Shown in pieces: positions 7,523-15,845 of a DNA stretch of 38,136 nt. Location: contig CAZZKE010000023.1 in assembly GCA_964655005.1 (NCBI GenBank), forward strand, positions 1 through 38,136. Reading direction: 5' to 3'. This DNA is from CAZZKE01 sp964655005 (GTDB lineage: Bacteria; Pseudomonadota; Alphaproteobacteria; Rhodospirillales; JABHCV01). Below the pieces are notes generated by a model. It searched no databases. It saw only the letters and a list, made by a program, of their open reading frames with translations, and was not told the origin of the DNA. Position 1 is the first letter of the stretch. Each line of letters begins with the position of its first letter. A program made the translations under genes and the position numbers.

Positions 7523-9265
7523 TCAGACAATCAATCCGACCGTTTTCTCGGCCAGCGGGTCCGGTATTTCGATAAAATCCGGCGGCGCGGCCTGGAATCC
7601 GACGCTGCCGGTCAGGCCGGTCAGGTCGGCGGCCTCGGAGAATATCCGGCGAATTTCGTTACGGCTTGGATCGTCCAGAACATCGCCGGAACGAATAATC
7701 AAGTCCAGTTTTCTGCCCTTGTCGCGAACCAGGCCATCCAGTTGAATTCGTCCCAGTCTGCTCAGGTCGATGTCCAGGATAAAGCGTGTGCTGTTATCCC
7801 CCGCCGCGCCCTCGTCATTTTCATCGTGATGATGGCGCAGCAGCATTCTGATTTGTTCGATCTGGGTTCCGGTGTTGACCGGGATCATGGCGACCCGCCA
7901 GTCGGCACCGGCCGGTTCGTCCGCGACCTTGGCCAGCATATTGAAATCACGGGCTAATTTATTGGCCAGTTTAGGCCTGGAATTCTCCAGAATACGCATA
8001 TTGGTTTCCCCGAACCACGGGCGCAGGTCACCGCCGCGCAGGGCGCTAAGAAAGAAAATCAGCCCGGAAGTTAACTGCGCGTCCGGGCGGGGCAGGATGG
8101 CGCCGACAAACTGCCGGGACGCCGCCGGGTTCGAATCGTGCAGCACCCGGACCGCCTCTTCCAGCGGCGGCCAGCGGCGTTCGGCGAAAATAGCGGCGCT
8201 GTCGGATCCGGGATGGGCCGGTGAAGCCGCCGCCGGTGAAACCGGTTTCGGCGCACTGGTCACCGCAAGGGTGACGATGCTGCCGCGCGGTGTCGTCGAT
8301 TGGGTGTTCAGGGAAAAAACCCCGGCTTCCGTCTGCACGACGGGATGTCCCAGGGCGGTGGTGCCGGTGATGACGCCGGTCAGTATTTTTCCGGCCCCAA
8401 GGGCCGCCGGTCCCGCCGTCACGGAAGGTGTAATGATGTTGTTGGCGGCCGGCGATGGCAATTGGATATCGGTAATCCTGAAACTCAACTGGGTGCCTGT
8501 GGGCAAGGCCGGCGCGGCGCGGAGCGTCGGCACACCGGCGGTGACCGGACTAGCCGTTTTAATCGGCCCGCCCGACCCCGGTAATAATGGCCCGGTAATG
8601 CCGCCGCGCCGCACGGCGCCCGCCGCGACGGGCGCATACGCCGGTTGCTTCGGTTCGCCGGTCGCCGACGGCGCGATGGTCTGCGGCGTAGCGGACGGTA
8701 CGGCGCCGGGTCTGGCCGCCGGGACGGAGCCTGCGGCGACGGTGGCAGCGCTGGTAGTTGCCGAAACCGGGGCATTGCCTGCGGCTGCCGTCCGGGGTTG
8801 GAGCGATGGCCGCACCAGTACCGCCTTGAGCACCGAGCCAACGGTCAGGGGCGGCGCCGTCGCGGCCCTGTTAACATCTGAAAAATCGCCCTTTGCGCCG
8901 GTCGGATTTTCCGAAACGGCGAGCGTTCCGGCGGAAGGAATGGCCTGCTTCATGGCGCCTGTGGCGGCGGCATTGCCGACGTTGATTTGCAACAGGGCCT
9001 GGGGTGAAAGCGATAAAATCTGCAATACCAGATTGGCTTCTTTCGGCAGGGCGACGGCGCTTGTCACCGTCAGCTGGCCGATCCGGGTTTGCAGCAGATA
9101 GGTTTCCTTGCCAACCTGATTCAGGACGCTGGCTTCCAGTAGTCCGCCAATGGTCAGCCGGGCCAGTTCGACCGGCGGATGGCTGACAGTCAACACCGGG
9201 GCCGGGGTCGGCGTCACCGTCGGCGGTTGTGGCGGTTGTGGCGGCGGTGGGGTGATAGTCGGCAT
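7523..9265 (-). CDS. FliK-like flagellar protein with proline-rich N-terminus
   Basis: The product has 580 residues. It begins with a Pro/Thr-rich leader, then a small domain (about 30-100, ARLTIGGLLEASVLNQ), then about 250 low-complexity Ala/Pro/Thr/Gly residues. It ends with a folded domain of about 200 residues. Near its end, FILDIDLSRLGRIQLDGLVRDKG (about 495-517) resembles the LxLxxLGxVxV core of the hook-length-control (Flg_hook) domain. It is the last gene of the fliF operon, 15 bases after flhG, so a flagellar role is likely. A separate, more typical FliK is encoded at 23644-25542, so this may be a second ruler-like or export-switch protein. The exact function is unknown. Confidence 0.75.
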   Translation of the reverse strand: MPTITPPPPQPPQPPTVTPTPAPVLTVSHPPVELARLTIGGLLEASVLNQVGKETYLLQTRIGQLTVTSAVALPKEANLVLQILSLSPQALLQINVGNAAATGAMKQAIPSAGTLAVSENPTGAKGDFSDVNRAATAPPLTVGSVLKAVLVRPSLQPRTAAAGNAPVSATTSAATVAAGSVPAARPGAVPSATPQTIAPSATGEPKQPAYAPVAAGAVRRGGITGPLLPGSGGPIKTASPVTAGVPTLRAAPALPTGTQLSFRITDIQLPSPAANNIITPSVTAGPAALGAGKILTGVITGTTALGHPVVQTEAGVFSLNTQSTTPRGSIVTLAVTSAPKPVSPAAASPAHPGSDSAAIFAERRWPPLEEAVRVLHDSNPAASRQFVGAILPRPDAQLTSGLIFFLSALRGGDLRPWFGETNMRILENSRPKLANKLARDFNMLAKVADEPAGADWRVAMIPVNTGTQIEQIRMLLRHHHDENDEGAAGDNSTRFILDIDLSRLGRIQLDGLVRDKGRKLDLIIRSGDVLDDPSRNEIRRIFSEAADLTGLTGSVGFQAAPPDFIEIPDPLAEKTVGLIV

Positions 9266-9280
9266 CTTGTTAATTGCTAC

Positions 9281-10072
9281 CTACGAGTCATCGGCCAGCC
9301 TGGCGGCTATGGCCTCGACATCATTTGCCGCTTCGGTATTGGGAAAACGGGTCAGGATCGATGTCTGGCTTTTGATCGCCTCGCGGACCTTGCTGTCGCG
9401 CCGAATAATACCCATCAGCGGCGGCGAGATTTTCAGGAACCCCTCGCACGCCTTGAGCAGGGTATTATATGTGCGTTCTCCCTCGCGGGTCGAATTGGCT
9501 ATATTGATGACGATCCGGATATCGGCACCCGGGCGTTCCATGTGGGTTACCTTGATGAAGGCATAGGCGTCGGTCAGCGATGTCGGCTCGTCGGTAGCGA
9601 TGACCAGACAGGTGCCGGCGCTGTGGGCCAGTTGCCGGACCGTGCGTTCAACGCCGGCCCCCAGATCGATGACCACCTTGTCGTAGCCGGCGGCAAGCAG
9701 GGCCAGGTCATCGCCAAGCACCTGCAAGCGGCTGGCCGGCACGTTGGCCAGGCCGCCGGAACCGGAACGACCGGCGATAATATCGAAATTTCCATCTTCG
9801 TAGGGAACCACGGCCTGACTAAGGGTCAGGCGGCCGGCGATAACGCTGCCCAGGTCATGCTTGGGCATCAGGCCCAACTGGATGTCCAGGTTGGCCAGCC
9901 CCAGGTCACCGTCGAACAGCAAGGTGCGGACCTGCTTGGCGGCCAGGGCATGTGACAGGGTGATGGCGAGCCAGGTTTTACCGACGCCGCCCTTGCCGGA
10001 GGCGATGGCGACCATGTTCCGACCGCGAGACCGGGAAGATGGGCGGGGAGCTAGGGTGGGGGCAGAATTCAT
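9281..10072 (-). CDS. flhG: MinD-like ATPase FlhG (flagellar number regulator)
   Basis: FlhG (also called FleN or YlxH) is a MinD/ParA-family ATPase that limits flagellar number and works against FlhF. The 263-residue protein has the deviant Walker A SGKGGVGKT (about 25-33), followed by TLLFDGDLGLANLDIQLG, the classic MinD-type Walker A' stretch. Next comes the conserved VVIDLGAGVERTVRQL, then VIATDEPTSLTDAYAFIK. An unstructured N-terminus of about 18 residues (PRPSSRSRGR) matches the region that in other FlhG proteins stimulates FlhF. Its ATG overlaps the flhF stop by 4 bases, so the pair is translationally coupled. No extended C-terminal amphipathic membrane helix was obvious. Confidence 0.94.
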   Translation of the reverse strand: MNSAPTLAPRPSSRSRGRNMVAIASGKGGVGKTWLAITLSHALAAKQVRTLLFDGDLGLANLDIQLGLMPKHDLGSVIAGRLTLSQAVVPYEDGNFDIIAGRSGSGGLANVPASRLQVLGDDLALLAAGYDKVVIDLGAGVERTVRQLAHSAGTCLVIATDEPTSLTDAYAFIKVTHMERPGADIRIVINIANSTREGERTYNTLLKACEGFLKISPPLMGIIRRDSKVREAIKSQTSILTRFPNTEAANDVEAIAARLADDS

Positions 10073-11127
10073 TGTACGGCCTCGGTTTTGGGGTGGGTTC
10101 CGGCGGCTCGCCCGTCACCGGCGGCCTCTTCCCGTTGCGGCATAATCAGCCGGGCCAGCGAGACGGGATTGATCGGGTTGATTCCTTCGGCGATATTCGG
10201 GGTGATACTGACATCGGAAAAGCTTAAGCCGGCGGCGTCGGCGGCGGCGAGAATTCCACCCAGGCGCCGGGCCATGTCCAGCCGGGTGACGAGCAACCGG
10301 GTGGCGCCCAGATCGGCAAACTCGATGGCCAGATCGGCCGATTCAAGGGCGTCGGTTCCGGCCGCCAGAACCAGCATAATTTCGGCCCCGGTCGCCGCCA
10401 GCAGCGATCCAAGGTGGGCCATTTCATCGTCCCGGAAGGGATTGATCCCCGGTGTGTCGATGATTACCGGCTGGTCGGTATCGATATCTTCGAGAAGGTG
10501 GGCAAGGGCCGGTCCGTCACTGGCCTGTTTCAAATCGATCTTGAGAATACGGGTGAAGGCGGCCAGTTGCTCGACACCGCCGGCCCGTTGGGTGTCGGTG
10601 GATATAACCCCGGGGCGTGCCCCCGCCATGGTCGCGCGCGCCGCCAGTTTGGCCACCGTTATAGTCTTGCCGACACCGGGCGGACCGATAAGTATCAGGC
10701 GCGGCGCCGGGGCTCCATGCCCGGCGTTTCCGAACAGACCGGAGACCGGTGAAAACGTGAAAGCGCCGTCAAACGCCCCGGCCAGGGCCATGGTCGGGGT
10801 CGATGCCTGAATAATTCCCGCCGCCCGGGCCAGGCGTCTGGCCAGATGGTAGGGCGTCCCGTGATAGGTCAGGCCATGGCGAATGGCTTCATTGGTTTCG
10901 GCGCCGGTGTAGCGGGGCGGTTCGGCGCCGTATTGGTCGACCATGGCCTCCGGCAATTCGGCCATGATGGGGTCTTCCCGGACCGCCGTCACCCGGGCGC
11001 CGATTACCGAATCCCGGGCCGTTACGGCATCCTGGGTCGAAACGATAATCGCCTCTGAACCCATTTCCAGGCGGACCATTTCCATGGCCTCAGTCATCGT
11101 CGGAGCGGTGAAAGTTTTCAGCCGCAT
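10069..11127 (-). CDS. flhF: Flagellar biosynthesis GTPase FlhF
   Basis: FlhF is an SRP-type GTPase that sets where flagella are built, usually at the pole. The N-terminus (MRLKTFTAPTMTEAMEMVRLEMGSEAIIVSTQ) is the typical FlhF B-domain start. The NG domain has G1 GPPGVGKT (148-155) and the DTQRAGGVEQLAAF element. Two motifs differ from the SRP-GTPase norm: G3 reads DTPGINPF (from 224) rather than DTAGR, and G4 reads TRLD (281-284) rather than TKLD. It begins 3 bases after flhA and overlaps flhG. At 352 residues it is slightly short for FlhF because the linker is compact. Confidence 0.94.
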   Translation of the reverse strand: MRLKTFTAPTMTEAMEMVRLEMGSEAIIVSTQDAVTARDSVIGARVTAVREDPIMAELPEAMVDQYGAEPPRYTGAETNEAIRHGLTYHGTPYHLARRLARAAGIIQASTPTMALAGAFDGAFTFSPVSGLFGNAGHGAPAPRLILIGPPGVGKTITVAKLAARATMAGARPGVISTDTQRAGGVEQLAAFTRILKIDLKQASDGPALAHLLEDIDTDQPVIIDTPGINPFRDDEMAHLGSLLAATGAEIMLVLAAGTDALESADLAIEFADLGATRLLVTRLDMARRLGGILAAADAAGLSFSDVSITPNIAEGINPINPVSLARLIMPQREEAAGDGRAAGTHPKTEAVQ

Positions 11128-11130
11128 TAC

Positions 11131-13263
11131 TTAAACCTGGCCTACGGTCTTGATGCTGGCCTTAGAAAATACCTCGTTTTGCGACATCACAGAGGTCATC
11201 GGGCGAAACCGTTCAATGATCGAACGCACGAACGGCCGGATTGTCGGACTGGTCAGCAGCACCGGCGTCTCACCCAACATTGCCTGCCGTTCGAAGGCGT
11301 TACGAAGGGACGAAATGAATTCCTGAAGGCGGGTCGGCGGCATCGAAAGCTGCTTGTCATCGCCGCTGCCGACCAGGGATTCGGCAAACGCCTGTTCCCA
11401 TTCGGGGCTTAGCGTAATCAGCGGTATAAAACCTTCTTCGTTGGCGTTCATGGCGCTGATCTGGCGGGCCAGACGGGCCCGCACATGTTCGGTTATCATG
11501 GTGATATTGCGGGAATAGCCACAGGCTTCCGAAATACCCTCCAGGATGGTCGGCAGGTCGCGGATGGAAACCCGTTCGGCCAGCAGGTTCTGCAAGACAC
11601 GCTGGACGCCGCCCAGCGATATTTGCGACGGAATCATGTCGCCGATCAGCTTCTGGTGTTCCTTGTCCAGTTCGTCCATTAACTTCTGGGTTTCCGAATA
11701 GGACAGCAGTTCGGCCATATTGTCCTTGATCACCTCCGTCAGATGGGTGGTGATGACGGTCGCCGGATCGACCACCGTATAGCCCCTGAACAAGGCTTCT
11801 TCGCGGCTCGCCTCATCAATCCACATGGCCGGCAGGCCGAAGGTCGGTTCCGTGGTTTTTTCACCCGGCAGGGTAATTTCTTCGCCACGGGGGTCCATCA
11901 CCAGCAGCATGTTGGGCCGCAAGTCACCGGTTCCGGCGTCGATTTCCTTGACCCGCACGACATAGGCGTTGGCGGCAAGCTGCATGTTGTCCTGAATCCG
12001 CACAGAGGGCATGACGAAACCGATATCGGTCGCCATCTGCCGCCGCAAGGCCTTGATCTGATCGGTCAGGCGATTGCCGTCGCCGGTGTCGTTGATCAGC
12101 GATAACAGGCCATAACCCAGTTCCAGCCGCAGGTAATCTATGCGCAAGGCCGAAGATATCGGTTCGTCCTCTGTCGTCAACGGTTGCGCTTCCGCCTCTT
12201 CCGTCTTGGCTTTCAATTCCGCCGCAATTTTTTTATGGGAGTTGTTGACGGTGAATCCGATGGCTGCGGTGCCGGCGGCCAGGGCCAGGAACGGTATGGC
12301 CGGAATCCCCGGCAGCAGCGCCAGGCCGACCAGCAGGAACGATGACAGCCCCATCGCCTTGGGATGCCCGCCCAACTGCGAGAACAAGGCCTTTTCGGTG
12401 GTCCCCCGGACCCCGGCCTTGGAAACGATAAGGCCGGCGGCGGTGGATACAATAAGCGCCGGAATCTGGGTTACCAATCCGTCGCCGACGGTCAATCGGG
12501 TGTAGAACTCGGCGGCCTGGGAGAACGACAGGTCTTTCTGGGCGACTCCGATTACCATGCCGGCGATAACGTTGATGAAGGTTATCAGCAAACCGGCGAT
12601 GGCATCGCCGCGAACGAACTTCGAAGCGCCGTCCATGGACCCAAAGAATGCGCTTTCGTCTTCCAGTTCCTTGCGCCTGAGGCGGGCCTCGTCCTCGTCG
12701 ATCAGGCCCGTCGACAGGTCGGCGTCGATGGCCATTTGCTTGCCGGGCATGGCGTCAAGGGTGAACCGCGCCGAGACCTCGGCGATACGACCGGAACCTT
12801 TGGTGATGACGATAAAGTTGACGATCACCAGGATCGCGAAAACGATGATGCCGATGACGAAGTTGCCGCTCATGACAAACCCGCCAAAGGCCTCGATGAC
12901 TTTGCCAGCGGCGCCGGCGCCGGTGTGTCCGTTCGCCAGAATCAGGCGTGTCGACGCCAAATTCAGCGATAGCCGGACCATTGTCGCCAGCAGCAGTATG
13001 GTCGGAAAAGCGGTAAATTCCAGGGATCGTTCGACAAACAATCCGGTCATCAAAATCAGTACGGCGAAGGTTATGGAAAACGCCAGCCCGACATCCAGCA
13101 GCCAGGTCGGCAACGGCAGGATCAGGACGACCAGGATGGTAACCACGCCAAGCGCCAGCATGATGTCCGAACGCTTGGCGATGGCCCGAAGAATAGCCTT
13201 CGGGTCGATGCTGTCCAACGGCGATGCTGCGGGTGGTTTGTTTTCGTTGGGATCGTCGGCCAT
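11131..13263 (-). CDS. flhA: Flagellar type III export gate protein FlhA
   Basis: FlhA forms the nonameric export gate ring of the flagellar type III secretion system in the inner membrane. The 710 residues match the family. About eight membrane segments occupy the first ~330 residues, broken by the conserved cytoplasmic loop MPGKQMAIDADLSTGLIDEDEARLRRKELEDESAFFGSMDGASKFVRGDAIAG, a FlhA/FHIPEP hallmark. A linker rich in Glu and Thr leads to the C-terminal cytosolic domain that docks export chaperones. It sits between the flbD-like gene (22 bases upstream) and flhF (3 bases downstream). Other export-gate genes (fliP, fliQ, fliR, flhB) are not in the window. Confidence 0.97.
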   Translation of the reverse strand: MADDPNENKPPAASPLDSIDPKAILRAIAKRSDIMLALGVVTILVVLILPLPTWLLDVGLAFSITFAVLILMTGLFVERSLEFTAFPTILLLATMVRLSLNLASTRLILANGHTGAGAAGKVIEAFGGFVMSGNFVIGIIVFAILVIVNFIVITKGSGRIAEVSARFTLDAMPGKQMAIDADLSTGLIDEDEARLRRKELEDESAFFGSMDGASKFVRGDAIAGLLITFINVIAGMVIGVAQKDLSFSQAAEFYTRLTVGDGLVTQIPALIVSTAAGLIVSKAGVRGTTEKALFSQLGGHPKAMGLSSFLLVGLALLPGIPAIPFLALAAGTAAIGFTVNNSHKKIAAELKAKTEEAEAQPLTTEDEPISSALRIDYLRLELGYGLLSLINDTGDGNRLTDQIKALRRQMATDIGFVMPSVRIQDNMQLAANAYVVRVKEIDAGTGDLRPNMLLVMDPRGEEITLPGEKTTEPTFGLPAMWIDEASREEALFRGYTVVDPATVITTHLTEVIKDNMAELLSYSETQKLMDELDKEHQKLIGDMIPSQISLGGVQRVLQNLLAERVSIRDLPTILEGISEACGYSRNITMITEHVRARLARQISAMNANEEGFIPLITLSPEWEQAFAESLVGSGDDKQLSMPPTRLQEFISSLRNAFERQAMLGETPVLLTSPTIRPFVRSIIERFRPMTSVMSQNEVFSKASIKTVGQV

Positions 13264-13285
13264 TGTCGGTTATTGCCCTATAAAC

Positions 13286-14620
13286 TCAAGCAACCGGGCG
13301 CTCGCCTTCGCCCGGCGTCGGCACGGCGAAACCCTGTTCGTTGTATTGTTTCAGTTTGTTGCGCAGGGTTCTGATCGAAATGCCCAGGATGTTGGCGGCG
13401 TGGGTGCGGTTGCCAAGGCAATGCTGCAACGTATCGATTATCAGGCCGCGTTCGACCTGGGCCACCGTCTGGCCGACCATTCCGGGGGTTTCGCCGCCGT
13501 CGGTCCTGGCGGTTGTTTCCGCGCCGCCGGTCAACAACACGGCCTCGGGGCCGATTTCGGCGCCACTGGCCAGCAGTACGGCCCGGTGCATGGCGTTTTC
13601 CATCTCGCGCACGTTGCCGGGCCAGGGATGCCTGTTGAGCAGGTCCTTGACCTGTTCCGACAGCGGCAGCGCCGGCAGATCATTGGCGGCGGCGTATTTT
13701 TCGACAAAATGCCTGGCCAGATAGATAATGTCCTGCGGCCTTTCGTGCAGCGACGGCAGGTCCAGGTTCACCACGTTCAGGCGGAAATAGAGATCTTCGC
13801 GAAAGCTTTTGTCGGCCACTTGTTCGGCCATATTGCGGTTGGATGTGGCGATGATCCGGACATCGACCTTGACCGGCTTCGAGCCGCCAATGCGATCGAC
13901 TTCACGTTCCTGCAGGACACGCAGTAATTTGGCCTGTAGCCGGGGATCCATTTCGCTGATTTCATCCAACAGCAGAGTACCGCCGCTGGCTTCCTCGAAT
14001 TTGCCGATACGCCTGGAAACGGCGCCGGTGAAGGCGCCTTTTTCATATCCGAATAGTTCCGATTCAAGCAGGTTTTCCGGTATTGCGGCGCAGTTGATGG
14101 CGACGAAACGGTTTTGTGATCGTTTGCTCTTGGCGTGCACGAAACGGGCCAGCAACTCCTTGCCGGTACCCGATTGCCCAGTCACCATTATGCTGGCATC
14201 GCTGGGCGCCACCTGTTCGGCCATGCGTAAAACCTTGGTCATGGCCGGGTCTTTGCCGATAATGGCATGGCTTTCTTCGGTGACGGCGGCGAGCACGGCG
14301 GCGATCAGGTCGGTATCCGGCGGCAGCGGGATAAATTCCCTGGCCCCGGCCTTGATCGCGCGGACTGCCGCCCGGGTATCGTTGCCGATGCCGCAGGCGA
14401 CCACCGCGATGGTTATTCGTTCGGTCTTCAGACTGTTGATCAATTCGCCGATATCAAGATTGACATCGATCATGATCAGGTCGGCGCCGTTGCCGCTGCG
14501 CAGGTTGTCCAGGCCCGCGCGGATGTCGTCAACCTGGGTAACCAGGGCGCCGCGTTCGACCGCGATGCGGCTGGCGCCGCCGATTTGACCGTCGAGTGTT
14601 CCGATAATGAGCAGTCTCAT
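13286..14620 (-). CDS. flbD: FlbD-like sigma-54-dependent flagellar transcription activator
   Basis: The 444 residues comprise a receiver-like domain (about 1-110), an AAA+ sigma-54 activator domain and a Fis-type DNA-binding helix-turn-helix (about 400-440). Walker A is GQSGTGKE (148-155), the sigma-54-contacting GAFTGA loop is at 195-200 and Walker B is GGTLLLDE (213-220). The receiver keeps an Asp at 52 but lacks the acidic pair near its N-terminus (LLIIGTLDG) and the conserved Lys (REFIPLP). Phosphorylation control is therefore doubtful, as reported for Caulobacter FlbD, which is controlled by FliX. It lies within the fliF operon and probably activates the fliK-flgD-flgE promoter at 25594-25608. 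Confidence 0.92.
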   Translation of the reverse strand: MRLLIIGTLDGQIGGASRIAVERGALVTQVDDIRAGLDNLRSGNGADLIMIDVNLDIGELINSLKTERITIAVVACGIGNDTRAAVRAIKAGAREFIPLPPDTDLIAAVLAAVTEESHAIIGKDPAMTKVLRMAEQVAPSDASIMVTGQSGTGKELLARFVHAKSKRSQNRFVAINCAAIPENLLESELFGYEKGAFTGAVSRRIGKFEEASGGTLLLDEISEMDPRLQAKLLRVLQEREVDRIGGSKPVKVDVRIIATSNRNMAEQVADKSFREDLYFRLNVVNLDLPSLHERPQDIIYLARHFVEKYAAANDLPALPLSEQVKDLLNRHPWPGNVREMENAMHRAVLLASGAEIGPEAVLLTGGAETTARTDGGETPGMVGQTVAQVERGLIIDTLQHCLGNRTHAANILGISIRTLRNKLKQYNEQGFAVPTPGEGERPVA

Positions 14621-14644
14621 AAATCTGACTTCCGAGAGTTGATA

Positions 14645-15457
14645 TTAATCGAAATATTGCACCCGCTTGTCGGGCGGCAGAATGCTGTTCAACAGCATTT
14701 CCAGGCGGCGCGGGTTTTCCTGGCGACCGATGGAAGCCGCCCCCATCATGAAAATGGTGTTGACCATGGCTTCTTCGGTCGAATTACGTTCCAGTTTCGA
14801 GGCCATCGGCGAAAACACCATATTAGCCAGAACGGCGCCGTAAAATGTTGTCAGCAGGGCTACCGCCATGGCCGGCCCGATGGTCGACGGATCATCCAGA
14901 TTGCCGAGCATTTGAACCAGGCCGATCAGGGTGCCGATCAGGCCCATGGCAGGGGAAAATTCGGCGGCCTTGCGCAATACGCTGGCGCTTTTGTGGTGGC
15001 GCTGCATGGTTGCGTTTAAATCGCGGCGCAAAATGATCTCTACCTCCTCGCCCGGCGTGCCGTCGACGACCATGACCATTCCCTTGTGCAGGAATGGCTG
15101 CGACCTAAGCGGTGGCAGGATATTTTGCAGGGAAAGCACCCCTTGCCGTCTCGCCAGTTCGGCCACTTGCAGGACCTGAATGGCGGCTTCCGAAGGGTCT
15201 CGCGCGGTATAGAAGAACGCCTTGCCGATAACCGTGGCGGTGTTGGTCATTTCCTGTACCGAAAAGCACATCGACGTGATCGCCAGCGTACCGCCGATAA
15301 CGATCAGGATAGATGGCGGATTGATAAACGAGGCCGGATTGCCGCCGAGAAGAATCGCCGCAATAATCAGCCCGAAACCGGAAATCAGGCCGACCAGGGT
15401 CGCCAGATCGAGGCCTGATTTTGGTCTTCCGGATCGTGAACCGCCGCCATTTGCCAT
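14645..15457 (-). CDS. motA: Flagellar motor stator protein MotA/PomA family
   Basis: This stator subunit conducts ions together with a MotB/PomB partner and pushes on FliG. The 270-residue protein has four membrane segments and the conserved loop and helix EFSPAMGLIGTLIGLVQMLGNLDDP followed by IGPAMAVALLTTFYGAVLANMVF. The N-terminal LDLATLVGLISGFGLIIAAILLGG resembles Vibrio PomA more than E. coli MotA. PomA works with sodium, but ion choice also depends on the B subunit, which is absent here. It starts 10 bases after fliN and precedes flbD by 24 bases. A stator A gene without its B partner inside a rotor and export operon is less usual than a motAB pair. Confidence 0.92.
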   Translation of the reverse strand: MANGGGSRSGRPKSGLDLATLVGLISGFGLIIAAILLGGNPASFINPPSILIVIGGTLAITSMCFSVQEMTNTATVIGKAFFYTARDPSEAAIQVLQVAELARRQGVLSLQNILPPLRSQPFLHKGMVMVVDGTPGEEVEIILRRDLNATMQRHHKSASVLRKAAEFSPAMGLIGTLIGLVQMLGNLDDPSTIGPAMAVALLTTFYGAVLANMVFSPMASKLERNSTEEAMVNTIFMMGAASIGRQENPRRLEMLLNSILPPDKRVQYFD

Positions 15458-15467
15458 AAAATAAACC

Positions 15468-15830
15468 CTATTTGCGTTCGGTCTTGATAATTTCCGTCAT
15501 GGTTACGCCAAGACGGTCCTCGACGACCACGACTTCGCCACGGGCGACCAGACGGTTGTTGACATAGATGTCGATGGCCTCGCCGACTTTGCGGTCAAGT
15601 TCGACGACGGCGCCGCGGCCCAGCTTCAACAATTGAGAAACCTGCATCTGGGTCTTGCCGAGAACGGCGAAGACCTGAACCGGAATGTCATAGACGGCCT
15701 CCAGGTCCTGCGAACTGCGCGGCAGGTCCGGAACATCGATAATTTCCGGGACGGCGTTCGGGGCCGCCGCTTCCGGGGCGGTATCGCCACTGTCCAGTTC
15801 TGCAAATTCCAGATTTTTTTCATCGGCCAT
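15468..15830 (-). CDS. fliN: Flagellar motor switch protein FliN
   Basis: FliN forms the lower part of the cytoplasmic C-ring and helps recruit FliH with export substrates. The 120-residue protein has an acidic, disordered start of about 40 residues, then the SpoA domain: LEAVYDIPVQVFAVLGKTQMQVSQLLKLGRGAVVELDRKVGEAIDIYVNNRLVARGEVVVVEDRLGVTMTEI. This is close to the FliN consensus across its length. It lies between fliH (15 bases upstream) and motA (10 bases downstream). FliM, its usual partner, is not encoded in the window. Confidence 0.96.
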   Translation of the reverse strand: MADEKNLEFAELDSGDTAPEAAAPNAVPEIIDVPDLPRSSQDLEAVYDIPVQVFAVLGKTQMQVSQLLKLGRGAVVELDRKVGEAIDIYVNNRLVARGEVVVVEDRLGVTMTEIIKTERK

Positions 15831-15845
15831 AGTGTTCTCCTGCCA

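Noticed and set aside
7872..9101. A 409-codon open frame opposite the FliK-like gene
   Set aside because: The sequence is low-complexity Ala/Gly/Val, as expected when an Ala/Pro-rich gene is read backwards.
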